A model generated the notes under the pieces. The model was not told where the DNA came from, did not search any database, and was given only the letters and a program-made list of their open reading frames with translations. From Pseudoscleropodium purum (Eukaryota > Streptophyta > Bryopsida > Hypnales > Brachytheciaceae), in contig OZ017804.1 of the NCBI GenBank assembly GCA_963969395.1, positions 10,478,001 to 10,542,000 of the forward strand: a stretch of 64,000 bases of DNA, given 5' to 3'. Made by a program: the position numbers and the translations under genes. Numbering within the stretch: position 1 is the first letter of the stretch; every line of letters starts with the position of its first letter. Below are positions 37,693 to 49,771 of the stretch, in pieces.

Positions 37693-38763
37693 TTGGGGAA
37701 GCAATTAATCTCACTCCAAGAAGTTCGAGCTAGGAAGAAGAAGATTCATGCCTTGAAGAATGAGTTGATGTCTCACTACCTAGGACATCCACTTCCGAGC
37801 AAAAAGCTAGAGTACTACCCATATATAGCTGAAGAGTTCGACAAGTTTGTAGCAGAGAAGAAAATCACCCGTGCAGAATTAGAGTTGTGGGTGGATAAGA
37901 GCTTGGCAACAGAGCTTGGAAAAGAGTAGTTAGAAGGGCGAACAAAGGCCTTGACCAAAACATCTAACCTGGATAACCTTCCAAACTTGGTGATATTCAT
38001 GTGGGAGCGCTTCATAAATGCCCATGGTGAAGAGATTGTGGAGACGGTCAATTGTCTGGAGTTTGAGGTAGAATTATGCTATAAAATTCTAGATAATTGG
38101 ACCTAAGACATTCATAGTATTCTTGCGGACTTCTCGGTCAAGTCATGGCGTGGTTAGGGGAAGATGCACATGTATTTCTAGTTCCTTTTTAAGGTCACCA
38201 ATGCTAGAGCGCAAGCAATGAGACTAGAGAATCATAAGTTGAAGAGAGTGTTTGATGCCCTCAAATACCAAAATCAAAGTGAAGGAGTGGTCGAAGCCCG
38301 TTCACCTACAGTACTTATCACTAATGCATAGGAATTCCACGACGTTCTTTGTCACTTGCAAAAACGGCAAGAAGAGGCTAAAGTCAAGGTTTGGGATTGG
38401 CATGTCATAAAGTACATTCCAAACAAGACAAACGGTTTTCCTACAACAACTCTAAGTCAGTCAAATTACAATGTCTTCTTTATTTTTTTCTTTGCGTACG
38501 ATGCAGACTGGGACAGTTAGACCTACTTCCATAGATTCTTCACGAGGCCTAAACCTTTTTAAACTGTGTACCAATCTCAAGACATGAAGTAAATGGAAAC
38601 CTGCTATAGGTGTCAACTAATGCCTTAGTTTTCCATTGCTGTGGTAGTTGAAATTTTTGGTAATCACATGACTAAAAATATGGTGATAGTAAATGTGAAG
38701 GCAAACCGGAGTTTACTTATTTTGGACTGGTATACCATAGAACTTCTCCTTGAACCATCATGA
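37693..38763 (+). pseudogene. 357-codon frame interrupted only by TAG and TAA
   Basis: One frame runs without a frameshift from ATG 37693 to TGA 38761-38763 and contains nine internal stops (six TAG, three TAA, no TGA). It begins MGKQLISLQEVRARKKKIHA and includes KVWDWHVIKYIPNKTNG. The text has protein-like composition (helical, charged first half) but I recognise no family. See the finding on nonsense codons. Confidence 0.5.
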
Positions 38764-38981
38764 ATGTATTGGCATTTCAAGATCCAGAGATCTCCCGATG
38801 ATGACCTTGGTCACTCTATTATTTCTATCATTTGTACTAACTCTTCTTTTTTGATAACTTTTAGTGAAACAACTGCAAGGTTTTGGAAATTGTGAATAGC
38901 AAGGAAGATTGATCAAATACAATGATGGTCGGGAGGAAAATTTAGGATGACTTCCACTACAAAAATGATTTCAGTGATGTA

Positions 38982-38998
38982 GGGGGGGGGGGGGGGGG
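38982..38998 (+). repeat. poly-G run of 17
   Basis: An uninterrupted run of 17 G lies just before the Asp-rich exon-like stretch. Length is uncertain for the usual sequencing reasons. Confidence 0.85.
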
Positions 38999-39004
38999 AA
39001 GGAA

Positions 39005-39227
39005 AAGGACCTTAACGAGGAAGGCTTAAATGATAATGCACAAGATGACGATCGTGACAGCCATGACGACTGCAAAGAGGGTGACAACGACAACAAGAAA
39101 TTGGAGGATGACGAGGGTTATGATGATCCTCTACAAGACCATGAAGACAATCTTGTTCATGACTATGTACACAACCATGGAGATGACCACAAGGACGACA
39201 TTTCAATTGAACGTCTTAGTGGCTGAG
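39005..39227 (+). pseudogene. Asp-rich acidic exon-like segment
   Basis: The frame reading DLNEEGLNDNAQDDDRDSHD continues with many Asp, His and Asn residues to SIERLSG and TGA at 39225. It has no internal stop and the composition bias of a disordered acidic tail. A possible intron follows from about 39304 (GTTTGTCACC) to the CAG at about 39415. Confidence 0.4.
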
Positions 39228-39746
39228 TGTCAACAGAGGAGGGCTATCATATGAGGTACTCCTCAGAGAGCAACAACACCATCATTGTCCCTCTTGTTTA
39301 GAAGGTTTGTCACCTCTACTTTCTATCCGGAGATCCCCAGATGTCAATTTCTCCTCGACTATTCATGTGTAGGTAATACCTTACTTGAATTGAATGTTTG
39401 CCTTTAATGTTGCAGAAAAGTTCTACAAAGCAAGTGTTTCCTCTTCTTCAACTGAAGGATCCATCACCAACACAACGTAGTCCTTCACAATCTAATCCGG
39501 CCATTGAAAAAGAGATTGTGCCTGTTGTGGAAGTTGAACCGCTTACAAAGAATACTCATCATCAATCTAGAAGCAAAGAGATTAGGTCAAAGTGAGCACT
39601 TGATCGGACCTTTCAAGGCACTACTACTATTGAGAAGCAAGGACTATCTCCTACAGAGGATATAGCCTGCAATGATTCGTCCTCAGATGTGATAGCATTG
39701 AAAGGAAACTCAAGGTACACCGAAGTCAAGCAAGGTAGCGGCGATT

Positions 39747-41082
39747 TTGGTCTCATGTGCTGCAAGAGATCCATCTAGTCGAATTCCTTCTCACAAGGGT
39801 GAGACAATCATCGGCGTGCAACAGACTCCTAAGCGTGTTATAGACCTTTCAGGAGATACATCAGTCCCCTTGGCATTGAATAGTCCCTTTCATAAAAAAA
39901 TAGGAGGGGATACAACGGGAGATCTCCCATTGCTTAGAAATCCAACTGTCATTCTTCATGATGACATGACGGAGAATGTGCTAGAGGATACCTTAACTAA
40001 TCTGAATCAAATGAGCCCTGAGTTTAGGGTTCCAAAGGTGAATCTACTAAAAGCTAAACCTCACCCTACATATACTAATGTAGAGAGGCTCGCTAATAGG
40101 GAGAGGTTTGACGTTTTTTTGGAATGTCCGAAATTAAATTATGATAGTTTGGGATGTTTAACTAAAAATGCGCAGCATATTCAGGCAGTATGGGAGGCAA
40201 ACCAATTTCTTTACAAAAGCCTTTTTCACAAGTCCATTGACCATGATACGCAAGCACTATAGTTGGCACATGGGGTAAGCTCTTCTACAAAGGGTGTAGA
40301 GGTTGTCGAGGAAGACGTTGACAAAGGTGCTTGAGGTGACACATTGCAATTGTTGTGGTCTTCATTTCATTCTAACGTTTTCCATGACACTTTTTGTCTA
40401 ACAATTGTTGTTGACAGTAGTTGCAGACTATGCTCGTCAAGATGCACCACCCCCAAGGACTTTAAATGAGGTACCTATCCAAAAGTATATAGTGGTCCTT
40501 GATTTAAATGGTGTTCTGCTTCACAAAAATTTTCTACACAATAGACATGATGTCCAGTGTCGACCGAGTGTCACTGATTTTCTAAATTGGCTTAGGAAGA
40601 AGGCGGATATTGCTTTCTGGAGTAGTATTACACCAAAGAATCTAGATTGGTTCTTGGACATTGTCCTCAAAGGTGTTTCATTTTCTACTCAAGACGTTGT
40701 AACCCTTTCTCAAGCTGCGTGCAGACAATCCTCGTATAGGGCACCTATTGCACCAAATAAGCCGTTCTACCTAAAAGAACTTGCCACATTTGCAAACTTT
40801 GTTGTATTGTCTTCATTAGAAAACATTCTTCTCATTGACAACATTCCTATTAAGAACCTCATGAATGATGAACATAGCGTTGTTTTCCCTCGACCCTTTT
40901 GTAGTGAATCAAACGATTTGTACCTCCTTGTGCATTTGTTGCTTTGGCTTGATGGTATGTTCAAGTCAAATGAAGCCGTGCCGTAGTATGTGAAGAATCA
41001 TCTGTTGTTTGGTGGTCAATGTCTAATGAACCCTATGTCAAAGGAGGGGTATTTGGTCTCGAAGGGAACCATGCCAGAGTAG
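39747..41082 (+). pseudogene. FCP1/HAD-like phosphatase domain gene, decayed
   Basis: An upstream exon (39747-40275) reads to QAL, TAG, LAHG before a possible GTAAGC donor. A second exon starts after the CAG at about 40418. It carries KYIVVLDLNGVLLHKNF, FLNWLRKKADIAFWSS, NILLIDNIPIKNLMNDEHSV and DLYLLVHLLLWLDG. This is the layout of the FCP1 homology (CTD phosphatase/NIF) domain: motif I, the W-S segment and the DD-like motif III. Motif I reads DLNGV where active enzymes have DxDxT, so the second Asp and the Thr are missing and phosphatase activity is unlikely. Plant relatives with a DxNG motif exist. Further TAG codons at 40984 and 41080 suggest a pseudogene. It lies in the repeat-rich 35-43 kb block, so transposon-borne or captured are both possible. 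Confidence 0.65.
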
Positions 41083-41883
41083 GTAATGTCCACACATTCG
41101 TTTATTGGAAGATCTCCCGATGGAGGACTTGGCATGAGACTTGGTGTGCAATAGTGGTCAGGTAGTTCCTTCTGATGTGTTCATATTATAAATGTGACTG
41201 TACATTTGGTTGTAAATGAGACTTTAATTGTAATTGTAAATGTAGGCATATGGTCTTTGCCTTACATTACTCTAAAGTGTAAATTTTATAATAGCTCAAA
41301 CATTATTTTTTCCAAGCATTCATATTCCTATATATTTTGATGGGTCTTGGTCATTGTCCTTGTTGATTTGTACTGTGGATTGCATACTCATAGATTTTGT
41401 GAAGTGTATGTGATTTTTGGTCCTGAATTTTTTGTTTAACTTTGTGGGATTCTACAATTAGATTTAACAGCAATTGATTTTGGGGGTATATTCATCCTCC
41501 AAGTCTCTTAGACTATATACATTAGCATAATTGTAGTAGTATTATGAATTATTAATGATCACTTTAAAGCTTTGGGGATAATAGCCATAGCATACAAGTT
41601 CTACAATCACAACTTCTTTGCTTAACTTTGGTTTTGGCAAATTATAAGTCATCATAGCAAATTCTTTTGTTTGGTCTATTGTCCTCCAATAGTAGAATTG
41701 GAAAATGATTAGCTATGATATTGTAATAGACAAGCACATTATGGAGAACCAGAACCTACTTCTTAGTGTTTATGTATTGGGAGATTTTCCATTGTCTGGA
41801 GTTTTTCCTTTTATAGGGAGATCTCCCATTGTTTGGCAACTTTCTTGTCTTCTAGAAATTGACTTCTGTCTTGAGATTCCTGT

Positions 41884-42405
41884 TTGCAGAAGGCGTTGCT
41901 CATTGTTTTGACAGGTGCTCTTTGCGTTGAGGGCAGTGTTTCGGATCTTTCCCAAAGTATCGACATACCTCATGGTTTCAATGGTTTCATTAAGTACTTC
42001 GTTGAACACACTATGTGTGGTTTGTGGTTGTCCATGCATATTTGGACTTTGTCTGCATTTGTTTGGCGTCTTCTCCCGCCAAATACTTTAAAAGGCATTT
42101 TTTATATTGCTGGTGCTGACCACCCTATCACAAGCGACCCCTATCCAAATCATCGTGAATTGCTAAAGTTTATATGAGGGAGCCCTACAGTGCACCATAG
42201 TCTGTGGAATCAAACTATTGTACTCCTTGAGGTAGATCCTTTTAATTGGCCAATTACTCGTGTAATAGAACCGTGCATATAGGTGAGGGAAGATGTAGAT
42301 CCTCTTGAGTTTCAACATCCCTACTATATAGGAAAGGAGCTAATTGTTGGTAGAAAACCCGTCAATGTAGTGGAGTAGTTTGAATAGTACAAATGCATTT
42401 GATTT
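41884..42405 (+). pseudogene. unrecognised decayed ORF downstream of the FCP1-like gene
   Basis: It follows a possible acceptor (TTTGCAG at about 41889). The frame reads SIDIPHGFNGFIKYFVEHTM and ADHPITSDPYPNHRELLKF, then a TGA, and continues in the same frame through NQTIVLLEVDPFNWPITRV with three TAGs to a TGA at about 42402. The continuous frame across stops suggests former coding sequence. Function unknown. Confidence 0.4.
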
Positions 42406-43218
42406 TATAGGCATATGTTAGTTTTTTTGTTTAATACAGCTATGAATAAAATGTGGTGAGTGCACCTTCACTATAAGTTACCTTCAAGTCTCATTCTAAG
42501 CCTTTTGAATGCATTATTTTACCTTGTCATTTGTATGTATTCTTTGAAGTAACGTAATGTAGTAAATATTATATCTAGAAATCTCTCGATTGTGCATTTT
42601 ATTTCTTGTAGTCTCATGAGAAAAATGTAGTGAACATCTTCAAAATCCGTTACTTTAGAGTTTGAATAACTATATCAAATGACTATAATTGCAATGGTCT
42701 TCATAGTTTTATGTTATATTGTTATATGAGCTTGTGGGTTTTCCACCAAGAGATCTCCCGATCTTTAATTTTGTGTGGAAATACAATATTTATGCTTATG
42801 GTTTTTTGAGCTGCCAAAATTTGGTATTTAGTGCTTTAGGGCAACACTTCAAATTACACTATATTCAAAATGTCCTTCATTAGAAAATCTCCTAGTCATT
42901 CATCTTAGTTATGACATAAAAGCACACGCAGTTTGGGTGCTCTATCGTCGCAATTAGATTTTCTTGTCCCTTTTTCATACCTAAACATGCTCTATTACCC
43001 CCCTGCATCCACTTTTTAAAGAATTCAAGATTCCAAAATCCAAATATATGGGGAGCTCTCGATCAATTGTACCATGGCATAGTCCAAGATTCCCCCTAAA
43101 GTCCAAAAGTAGTTAAATATGGCATAAGATAAACTAATAGTCAAACTTGAAACCTTAAAGACGAAATTTGACAAATCTTTCCCCTTTGCGTGAACAACTT
43201 CCATAGAAAATATCTATG

Positions 43219-44216
43219 TTAACTCCTCATTGCCTGAGGGGACCAAAAGTGTCTTTGACATTTAATTCAAAGTGTTGTACTTTTTGCATCCAATTTTTGC
43301 ATCCAAAAGTGTTGTAATTTTTGCATGTCCAAATTCAATAAAAATTGTTGGCAAATTTGCATTCCCTCTTCTAGTTTATGTGATAAAATTTTGAGATCAA
43401 TACAAGTTGTATTGATTTCTTGAAAGCCAATCAAAGTTCATAGGTTCAATTTGAGTTCACTAAATTGAATTTGAAAGATGCAACTTTGGAGGCTTGTATT
43501 TCCTTCATCCAATGTTTTTTTCAATAAAAATTGTAGGATTATCTTCTTTTTTAAGTCTAGTTATTGTGGTAAAATTTTCATGTCAATCCAAGTTGTTTTG
43601 AATGTTTGGGAGCAATTCAAAGTTCAAAATTCCAACATTTTTGGATTATGGTGAACTTCAGTAGCTTTTTCCTTCTTCATAAAATGTCAATTTCCATTAA
43701 TTTTTTTAGGAAAGTTGCACATGCTAGTTTAGTTTGTAAGGAAAAAATTTCATATCAATCCAAAAAGTTATGAGTGACTCAAAAGCATTTTCGTAGAAGG
43801 AGGTTAAGCCTTACTTGTGTTTTTTTCAACTTTTCTTACCATTTTTTTGACATTTGCAAGCCATTTTGCAAACACAGTGAGACAATCCAATGATATTCTC
43901 TTTCACTAATGTGTTGTATGCTAATTTTGAATCACTTTATAGTTTAAAGTTTTCTCATTTGAGTAAATTTAGAAATTATATTTCACATCCAAATGTATTT
44001 TTAGGAAAATTTTAACATCCTTTTTCAACACTAAAACATTATAATCTTGCAATCTATATTGTCAATTGACTTTGAATTTGATTCAAGTCATCTACAACAT
44101 GTACATTACAAGATTGTACGATTGAGATTTTCATAACTTAGTGACATTTAGATCTATAACACTTCAAAAGAAATGATGTTTTTGAACCAAACAAACCTTA
44201 GGCAATGAAGGATTAA
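43219..44216. mobile_element. TTAA-bounded inverted-repeat element, family 3 (998 bp)
   Basis: Left end TTAACTCCTCATTGCCTGAG. Right end, read inward, TTAATCCTTCATTGCCTAAG. The ends agree at about 17 positions with a 1-bp offset. There is no coding capacity. A lone related end (TTAAGCAATGAAGGACC) is at 46961. Confidence 0.65.
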
Positions 44217-46960
44217 TCAAAGGAGCAAGCTTTGACAAATATATAGTGTATAAGAGACCTACTCATTACTGGATTTGGGATCTTTGCTAAAACTAATCCC
44301 TCTTGACAAAGTCCAAGTGTGAATATACCTTCAGAGCATCACCACCAAGTCTAATGTCACATCTTGAATATCAAATGAACCTCACCCTTCTAAAGTCCTT
44401 GCTAGATAATTAGCCATCCATTAACTAAGGTAAGCAATTTTTAAGCCACACATTGGCTTGCAAAACGAACCTTGCTTTCATGCCATTGACTTGCCTACTT
44501 GCCTTGCAAATTGGATGACCTCCTTACATCCGCTTTTCAAGTTTGGTGGGCATGTTCTTACTAAGGTAGGTACTCCCCAAATCGTCACTTTTTGCTACTA
44601 AGCCTATTTTCTATTCTTAGACTGGTCAGATTTTCATATGTTGTTGTTGTCAAGTGAAAGGAGGTTCCAACACACTAGAGAATGTGGCATTTGGATATAG
44701 TATGCAAAAGTTATTAAGAAACAAAGTTTAGCTCTAAGAACGTTTCTTCCACATAAGTACAGAACTCACTTTGGAGATCTACATATAGTATAGATGGTGG
44801 TTTAAGGTAAGTGGCATATTTAGGTGTACCTATCATAAGCTAAAGTTTGCTTTGGTTCTCTTCAAATTGCACACTGTGAAAATTTTGGCAGAAGAAACTG
44901 GGTTGATGTGAACTAGTAAGTTAGCTTGGCAGGGGAAACAACACAGCAGTTAACTTATATTTGGTAATATTTATAAGGGTGTGAACATGTCATGATGAAC
45001 AGACTACATGTGACTTTTTGACCCACGCTAACTTAATAATTGTACTCTCACATTCTGGGGGATTCTCCATCAAGGATCAGAAATCCTAGTACATTTAGAA
45101 TTAAAAAAATATTAAAAAAATAAAATTCTCGTACATTGAAAAGGGGAGATTTGACTACTTGGTATTGGTTATTTATACCATGTGCCAGTGGGTTGGAATT
45201 GATGAAGAATTTTTGGATCATGAAATTATGGTGGGCAATTGGGCATCAACATGTTACTTGTGTTCAACTTGGTCCTGTACGGAAATCCACCAAGTATCTA
45301 CCTGTGTGCCAGGGCTGGGGTGAACTGGCTGACCCCCTTGCTTGTCCCATGAGGAAAAAAAACACTGAAATTTCAGTTTTGTTTGCCAAGCATGATGCAA
45401 TTTGCAAATTCTGAATTCATATTTGCAATCAGAGGCCCAAAATTATTTAGTGAAGATATAAGAAATAAATAAATTAAGCACAAAATAGGGGGGTCTTTTT
45501 ATTACATGCACCCCTGGAATGTCTTCAAGGGGATGAGAAGGGGGGCTATTCACCCTGACCTTTGTTTGGGAGTGGCCAGGCTATCTAAATTTGGACACAA
45601 CCTTGTTTTTGCCCCCTTCCCAACCTTTCTTTAAAATTGGGGTGACATGTCACAACCTATAAAGTTTGGTAAAACATTTTAAGCTTTTTCAGTGTGTTTC
45701 TCCTATGAAAAAAGAGCATGGGTTTATAATTATCTCCAATGAATGAAATTGCTTCTTTTTCAAAATCAAATTGTATAGATGTTTAAAGAGCTTGCTTATT
45801 AGTATGCATACTAATTTTGAGTGTAAAAGTGCTTAGCAGTTGTGAGATTATAACAAAAAAAAATGTATGAATCCTATTTATAATATGTTGTCCCTCCCCA
45901 CAATGTTTTGAGAAATTTGCATTTATTAAGAGTTTTTTGGGATTGGTGGTGACATGAATAACTCGGAATTTTGTTTGCTCACTAAAATGCACTTCCAAAA
46001 ACCTTAAGTTTTAATAAGGAGCTATCAAACTCGTAACACAATCCACCTTGCAATAGTTGAAATGCAACATTTTTGAGTAAGTAGAAATCACAAATAACTC
46101 CAAATCAAGAATATCATGTTTAAATTTTCAATGGTGAAAATTATAAAAATACTTTATTCTTTCCATTGGGACCATTTTCAAACCAATTGGATAAGTACAA
46201 TTTTTAAAATCTCAAATCAAGTGAAATTAGCAAACTTAGCTCACAGTCAAGAAATGAAGTAAAATTATAAAAGTTTTACTCATTCACTAATGGTACATAT
46301 ATGCCTTTGAAGACCTCTCAAAAATCAAATATTTACTTTTCTTAGTGAAAATTAAAACTTCCTACAACTAACCTTTAATACTACCTAATTTTTTTTTATA
46401 ACAATCAAAAGAATTTAAGGGCCCACATACAAATGAGTTGAAATTTTGGAGTAACCATATGTGGTTGCTCAAACAATTAAAGATTAAAGCAAGGACAATT
46501 CTAATACCTTCCACCTTACCATAAAATCATTGTGAATGAATTATAAATGAGTGTAAAAATGCCACTTGTAGTTTTAATTGTTTTTGTTTACTGTTTTTTG
46601 CCTTCAAAAATCAGGATTATCATTCAAGGCAAAAATAAAATATACAGTCACTATGAGCAATTTTTTTTCATTTTTTATGAGGTGCTAAAGTGGCGATATA
46701 AAATGTTATAGTGGTGCCTCAAACTCCAACATTCATCGACATATTGAATAGGAAATAGCACATTAGCACATATCACATATTCCTAATTCTACTTTCATCC
46801 ACAATTTGGGAATTCCATTCACAATTCTTTCCAATTTGAAATTTTTTTGTGAATTTTTTAATGTTTTTTCACAGTTTTTAGCAAATTATTATTTGTGGAT
46901 GCAATCTGGTACTATTTTGCCCTCCCCAAACCTGTTGGTCACTACCCTAGTAACCCTAGT
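44217..46960. other. intergenic DNA
   Basis: No gene is recognised. The ORF at 45136-45414 is isolated and matches nothing I know. The phrase TTCATATTTGCAATCAGAGG at 45417 recurs at 53521, so a short repeat is shared with the VTC2 upstream region. Confidence 0.5.
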
Positions 46961-47801
46961 TTAAGCAATGAAGGACCATTGTCCCCTTATTAAAAAGCGG
47001 TTATAAAATTTACTTTCTTTTTTACTTTAACAAAAATTCTTGAAAAAGTGAAACTTTGTAAGTGTAGTTGTATTCACTTCAAAACTTTGAAAATTTTCTT
47101 TAACCCCTAAGCGCTCAAGTGACCATTTTTTTGGTCACTGCCCAACTTTGGGTAGAAATTTTTTTTTCAATTCTTTTTGTTTTTCTTAAAGATTGGCTTG
47201 AACAACATTGTTTTGTCCAACAGATTGACGAACACAGTGTTTAACACATTTGAACAGCCAATCTAGAAATGCAAATTTCTTAAAGATTGGCTTGCCTTTT
47301 AGTATTTATATTCAAAACTAAGATCACTATGGCCAGCCAAAAATTATAAGAGAAATAGCACAAAGAGTTTAGATTTGCCTAGTGTTAGAAAACTTACTAT
47401 TTTGGGAAATTATTGGTTTTCTCATTATTATATCTTATGCATTTTTTCACGAATCAATAGAAACCACAATTTGACCAATAAAAGAAAAATTCAAATGCTA
47501 AACAACAAAAATTGTATTTTTGGTAAATTTTTGAAGTCATATCTTCAAAATTCTTTTGAAGGGAATCTAAAAATAGTTTTTAATTTCAACCGCATAAATA
47601 CTTTCTACTTCTTATACTTCACATTATCCTTATTGATGCAAACTTCAAAAAAGTTATAAAACTTATATTTTACAACACATTTGTGTTTTGTCCAAACCCC
47701 TTGGGCTTTTAGAGATTATATAAGTATTTTATTGTAGTTTGAAGTTGAGAGTCGGTAACCAAAATTCTAAATTTACTATAACTTGGAATGTCGGTTTATA
47801 G
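46961..47801. mobile_element. two unpaired TTAA-type ends
   Basis: TTAAGCAATGAAGGACCATT at 46961 and TTAACCCCTAAGCGCTCAAG at 47100 both look like left ends of the TTAA element families. I find no matching right ends before copy B begins at 47802. Probably truncated or nested copies. Confidence 0.4.
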
Positions 47802-48730
47802 TTAACCCCTAAAGAACCAAATGGTGTTTTTCTGGCAACATAGTGATTCTAGGCATTTCACTGCGAACAAAAAAAATTTATTTGAAATTTTCATACAACA
47901 TGGATCTACAGTCAAACTTTAAGGTCCAATAATTTGCATTAATTTTGACTACATGGTTAAAATGTGTAATTTTCAATGAATTGTCGGCAATCAGGGCAAT
48001 TTAGAAAATTTCTTTCAAATCACTTTTTTCAAAACTAAAAATTTGAAATTGGTTTTCAAGATTTACATATATGTGGAAACTGAAAAACTTAGAATTATTA
48101 TATTTTCATTAATGAGATAAAAATTATGAATTTCAGTTTATCAATAATTATAGAATTTCTACTCTAAGATTAACTTTGAAGTCCTTTATTTAATTCAATT
48201 TTCAATATTTTTGAAAAAATAAAAACATTAGGTGTAGATTGTTTTTAAATGATTACAACCATTGGAATTGGCATTTTTCAATTCCATAAATAAATTCTTG
48301 ACAATTTAGTATTTCGAATAATTATCTACTTCTTTCTACTTATTATTTCTTTCCTATATGTTGTACAATTCCAAATGATTTGAACTTTTTCAAGCATGTA
48401 GCAAACTTGCTTTGAAAAATGAATCCAAAGAAGCAACACCATTTTGGACATTTTTTCATACAAATATGACTTTGTGAAGTGTAGCTATCCATATTTTCAT
48501 ACAACTAAAAAAAAGATTTTTTTATAGTTCAAATGCGAATATTTTACAATCTACATGGTCAAAATTTCTAAATTTTTTTCTACATCTGTTGAAACTAGCA
48601 TACTATAAGATCCAATGCTTATATGTGTCCAAAAATGGTCTTTTTCCTAAAATTTGGTACTTGTATTAAAATAGCAATTTTGGAGCTTTTTTTTTGTTGA
48701 AAACATAGTAAAAAAACCTTTAGGTTTTAA
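47802..48730. mobile_element. TTAA-bounded element, family 1 copy B (929 bp)
   Basis: Left end TTAACCCCTAAAGAACCAA. Right end, read inward, TTAAAACCTAAAGG. The interior is collinear with copy A: 'tggcaacatag' near the left end, the 'gaattccaaatgattt' region, and 'gcaattttggagct' near the right end. Non-coding. Confidence 0.8.
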
Positions 48731-49771
48731 ACATATAATGTGTATTTATGATAAGCTTTTCAAATATTTGAAACATACTTTGTATTTGATATGAATATTC
48801 TTCATTTTTTATTGAATGATTTCAAATCCTTACAAAAAAACATTTGAAAATTTAATAATTTATCAAAAATTTGCAATTTCATTTCTATTTTTTTAAAATA
48901 AAAATTTATTTAATAGAGTAAAAATAATGATTTAATAAAATATGATCAATTGTAAAAGACTTTAAAGTAAAAGTATGGACATAAGACTATGGTGGTTACT
49001 TTTATAAGATCATAGGTTCTTTTTAACAAATTTAGATTGCCTTTGGAGGTTTGAATGGTGATATATAGCAATTTCTAATAAATTTTGGCTTTTAGAGCCA
49101 CGTCCTCCCAAATGAAGTGACAATAATGGAGGACTTATTGTTCTCAAGAAAAACCTTAGATTTAAAGAAATAGAGAGTGTATATGAATATACTATAATGT
49201 ATAAAGTAATTGCACCTTGTTGTGACCCGTTTCTAAACCAAGCTTTAAATGCACAACCAATGAAAGTGTTTCAATAGTAATATATGGTTGATTTTGTATA
49301 CACCACTTATAAAACTTAAAATATTCATAGTTTATGATAAGGTGTTATAAAATATGCTCAAATATGTCAGAAAATTTTTACTCCAAAAAAGACTCAACAA
49401 AAGATTTCAATACGTCAATAATGGGCCCCGTATTCAAATGCTTAATCAAATGATTTTAAATGTAAGTGCTTTAAATCCAATCCACCTATAAGGCAATAAA
49501 CAAATATCATCATTTTTGTATGAATAATTCACAATCAATACTTGAATCCACCAAATGATTATCTTTGACACAACAAAAATTGCTAATATACCAAGTTAGG
49601 CAACTTTGCTAAATAGAGAGGAAATCCCCCCTCCAATTGTTTAATTAATAATTGTGTTTATAAAGAGACTATTCACACTAGATCTTGTGATTGTTGTTGA
49701 AGGGACATGGCAAATGATACTAGTGTTACATACCTTTTTTAGAAAGAAACTTTGTACTACTCCCTAGTAGT
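48731..49771. other. AT-rich intergenic DNA
   Basis: No gene or defined repeat end is seen. Confidence 0.5.

Larger units (their letters stand above)
35254..43064. repeat. dispersed motif centred on palindrome GGGAGATCTCCC
   Basis: Beyond the array, copies of (G)GGAGATCTCCCGATG or close variants occur at about 35682, 37237, 37275, 37317, 38785, 39329, 39916, 41106, 41779, 41816, 42588, 42749 and 43050. The best copies are exact palindromes (39917-39928 and 41817-41828). Several sit about 20-35 bp after a GT that could be a splice donor (39304, 41084), and others lie inside readable ORFs. Only isolated look-alikes (44772, 57465) occur elsewhere in the window. Confidence 0.7.

Noticed and set aside
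39030..39254. Met/Thr-rich ORF on the plus strand and Cys/His-rich ORF on the minus strand
   Set aside because: Both are shadows of the Asp-rich frame at 39005-39227, whose GAC/GAT repeats generate them.
36553..42405. A changed genetic code (UAR read as Gln) for the whole window
   Set aside because: The GST gene ends normally at TAA and the uORF at TAA. The neighbouring coiled-coil pseudogene also has TGA codons, and the integrase has TAG at a Trp position. Methylation-driven C-to-T decay explains the pattern more simply. Kept only as an alternative in a finding.
45136..45414. 92-codon ORF as a gene
   Set aside because: Isolated, no recognisable domain, surrounded by repeat-rich non-coding DNA.
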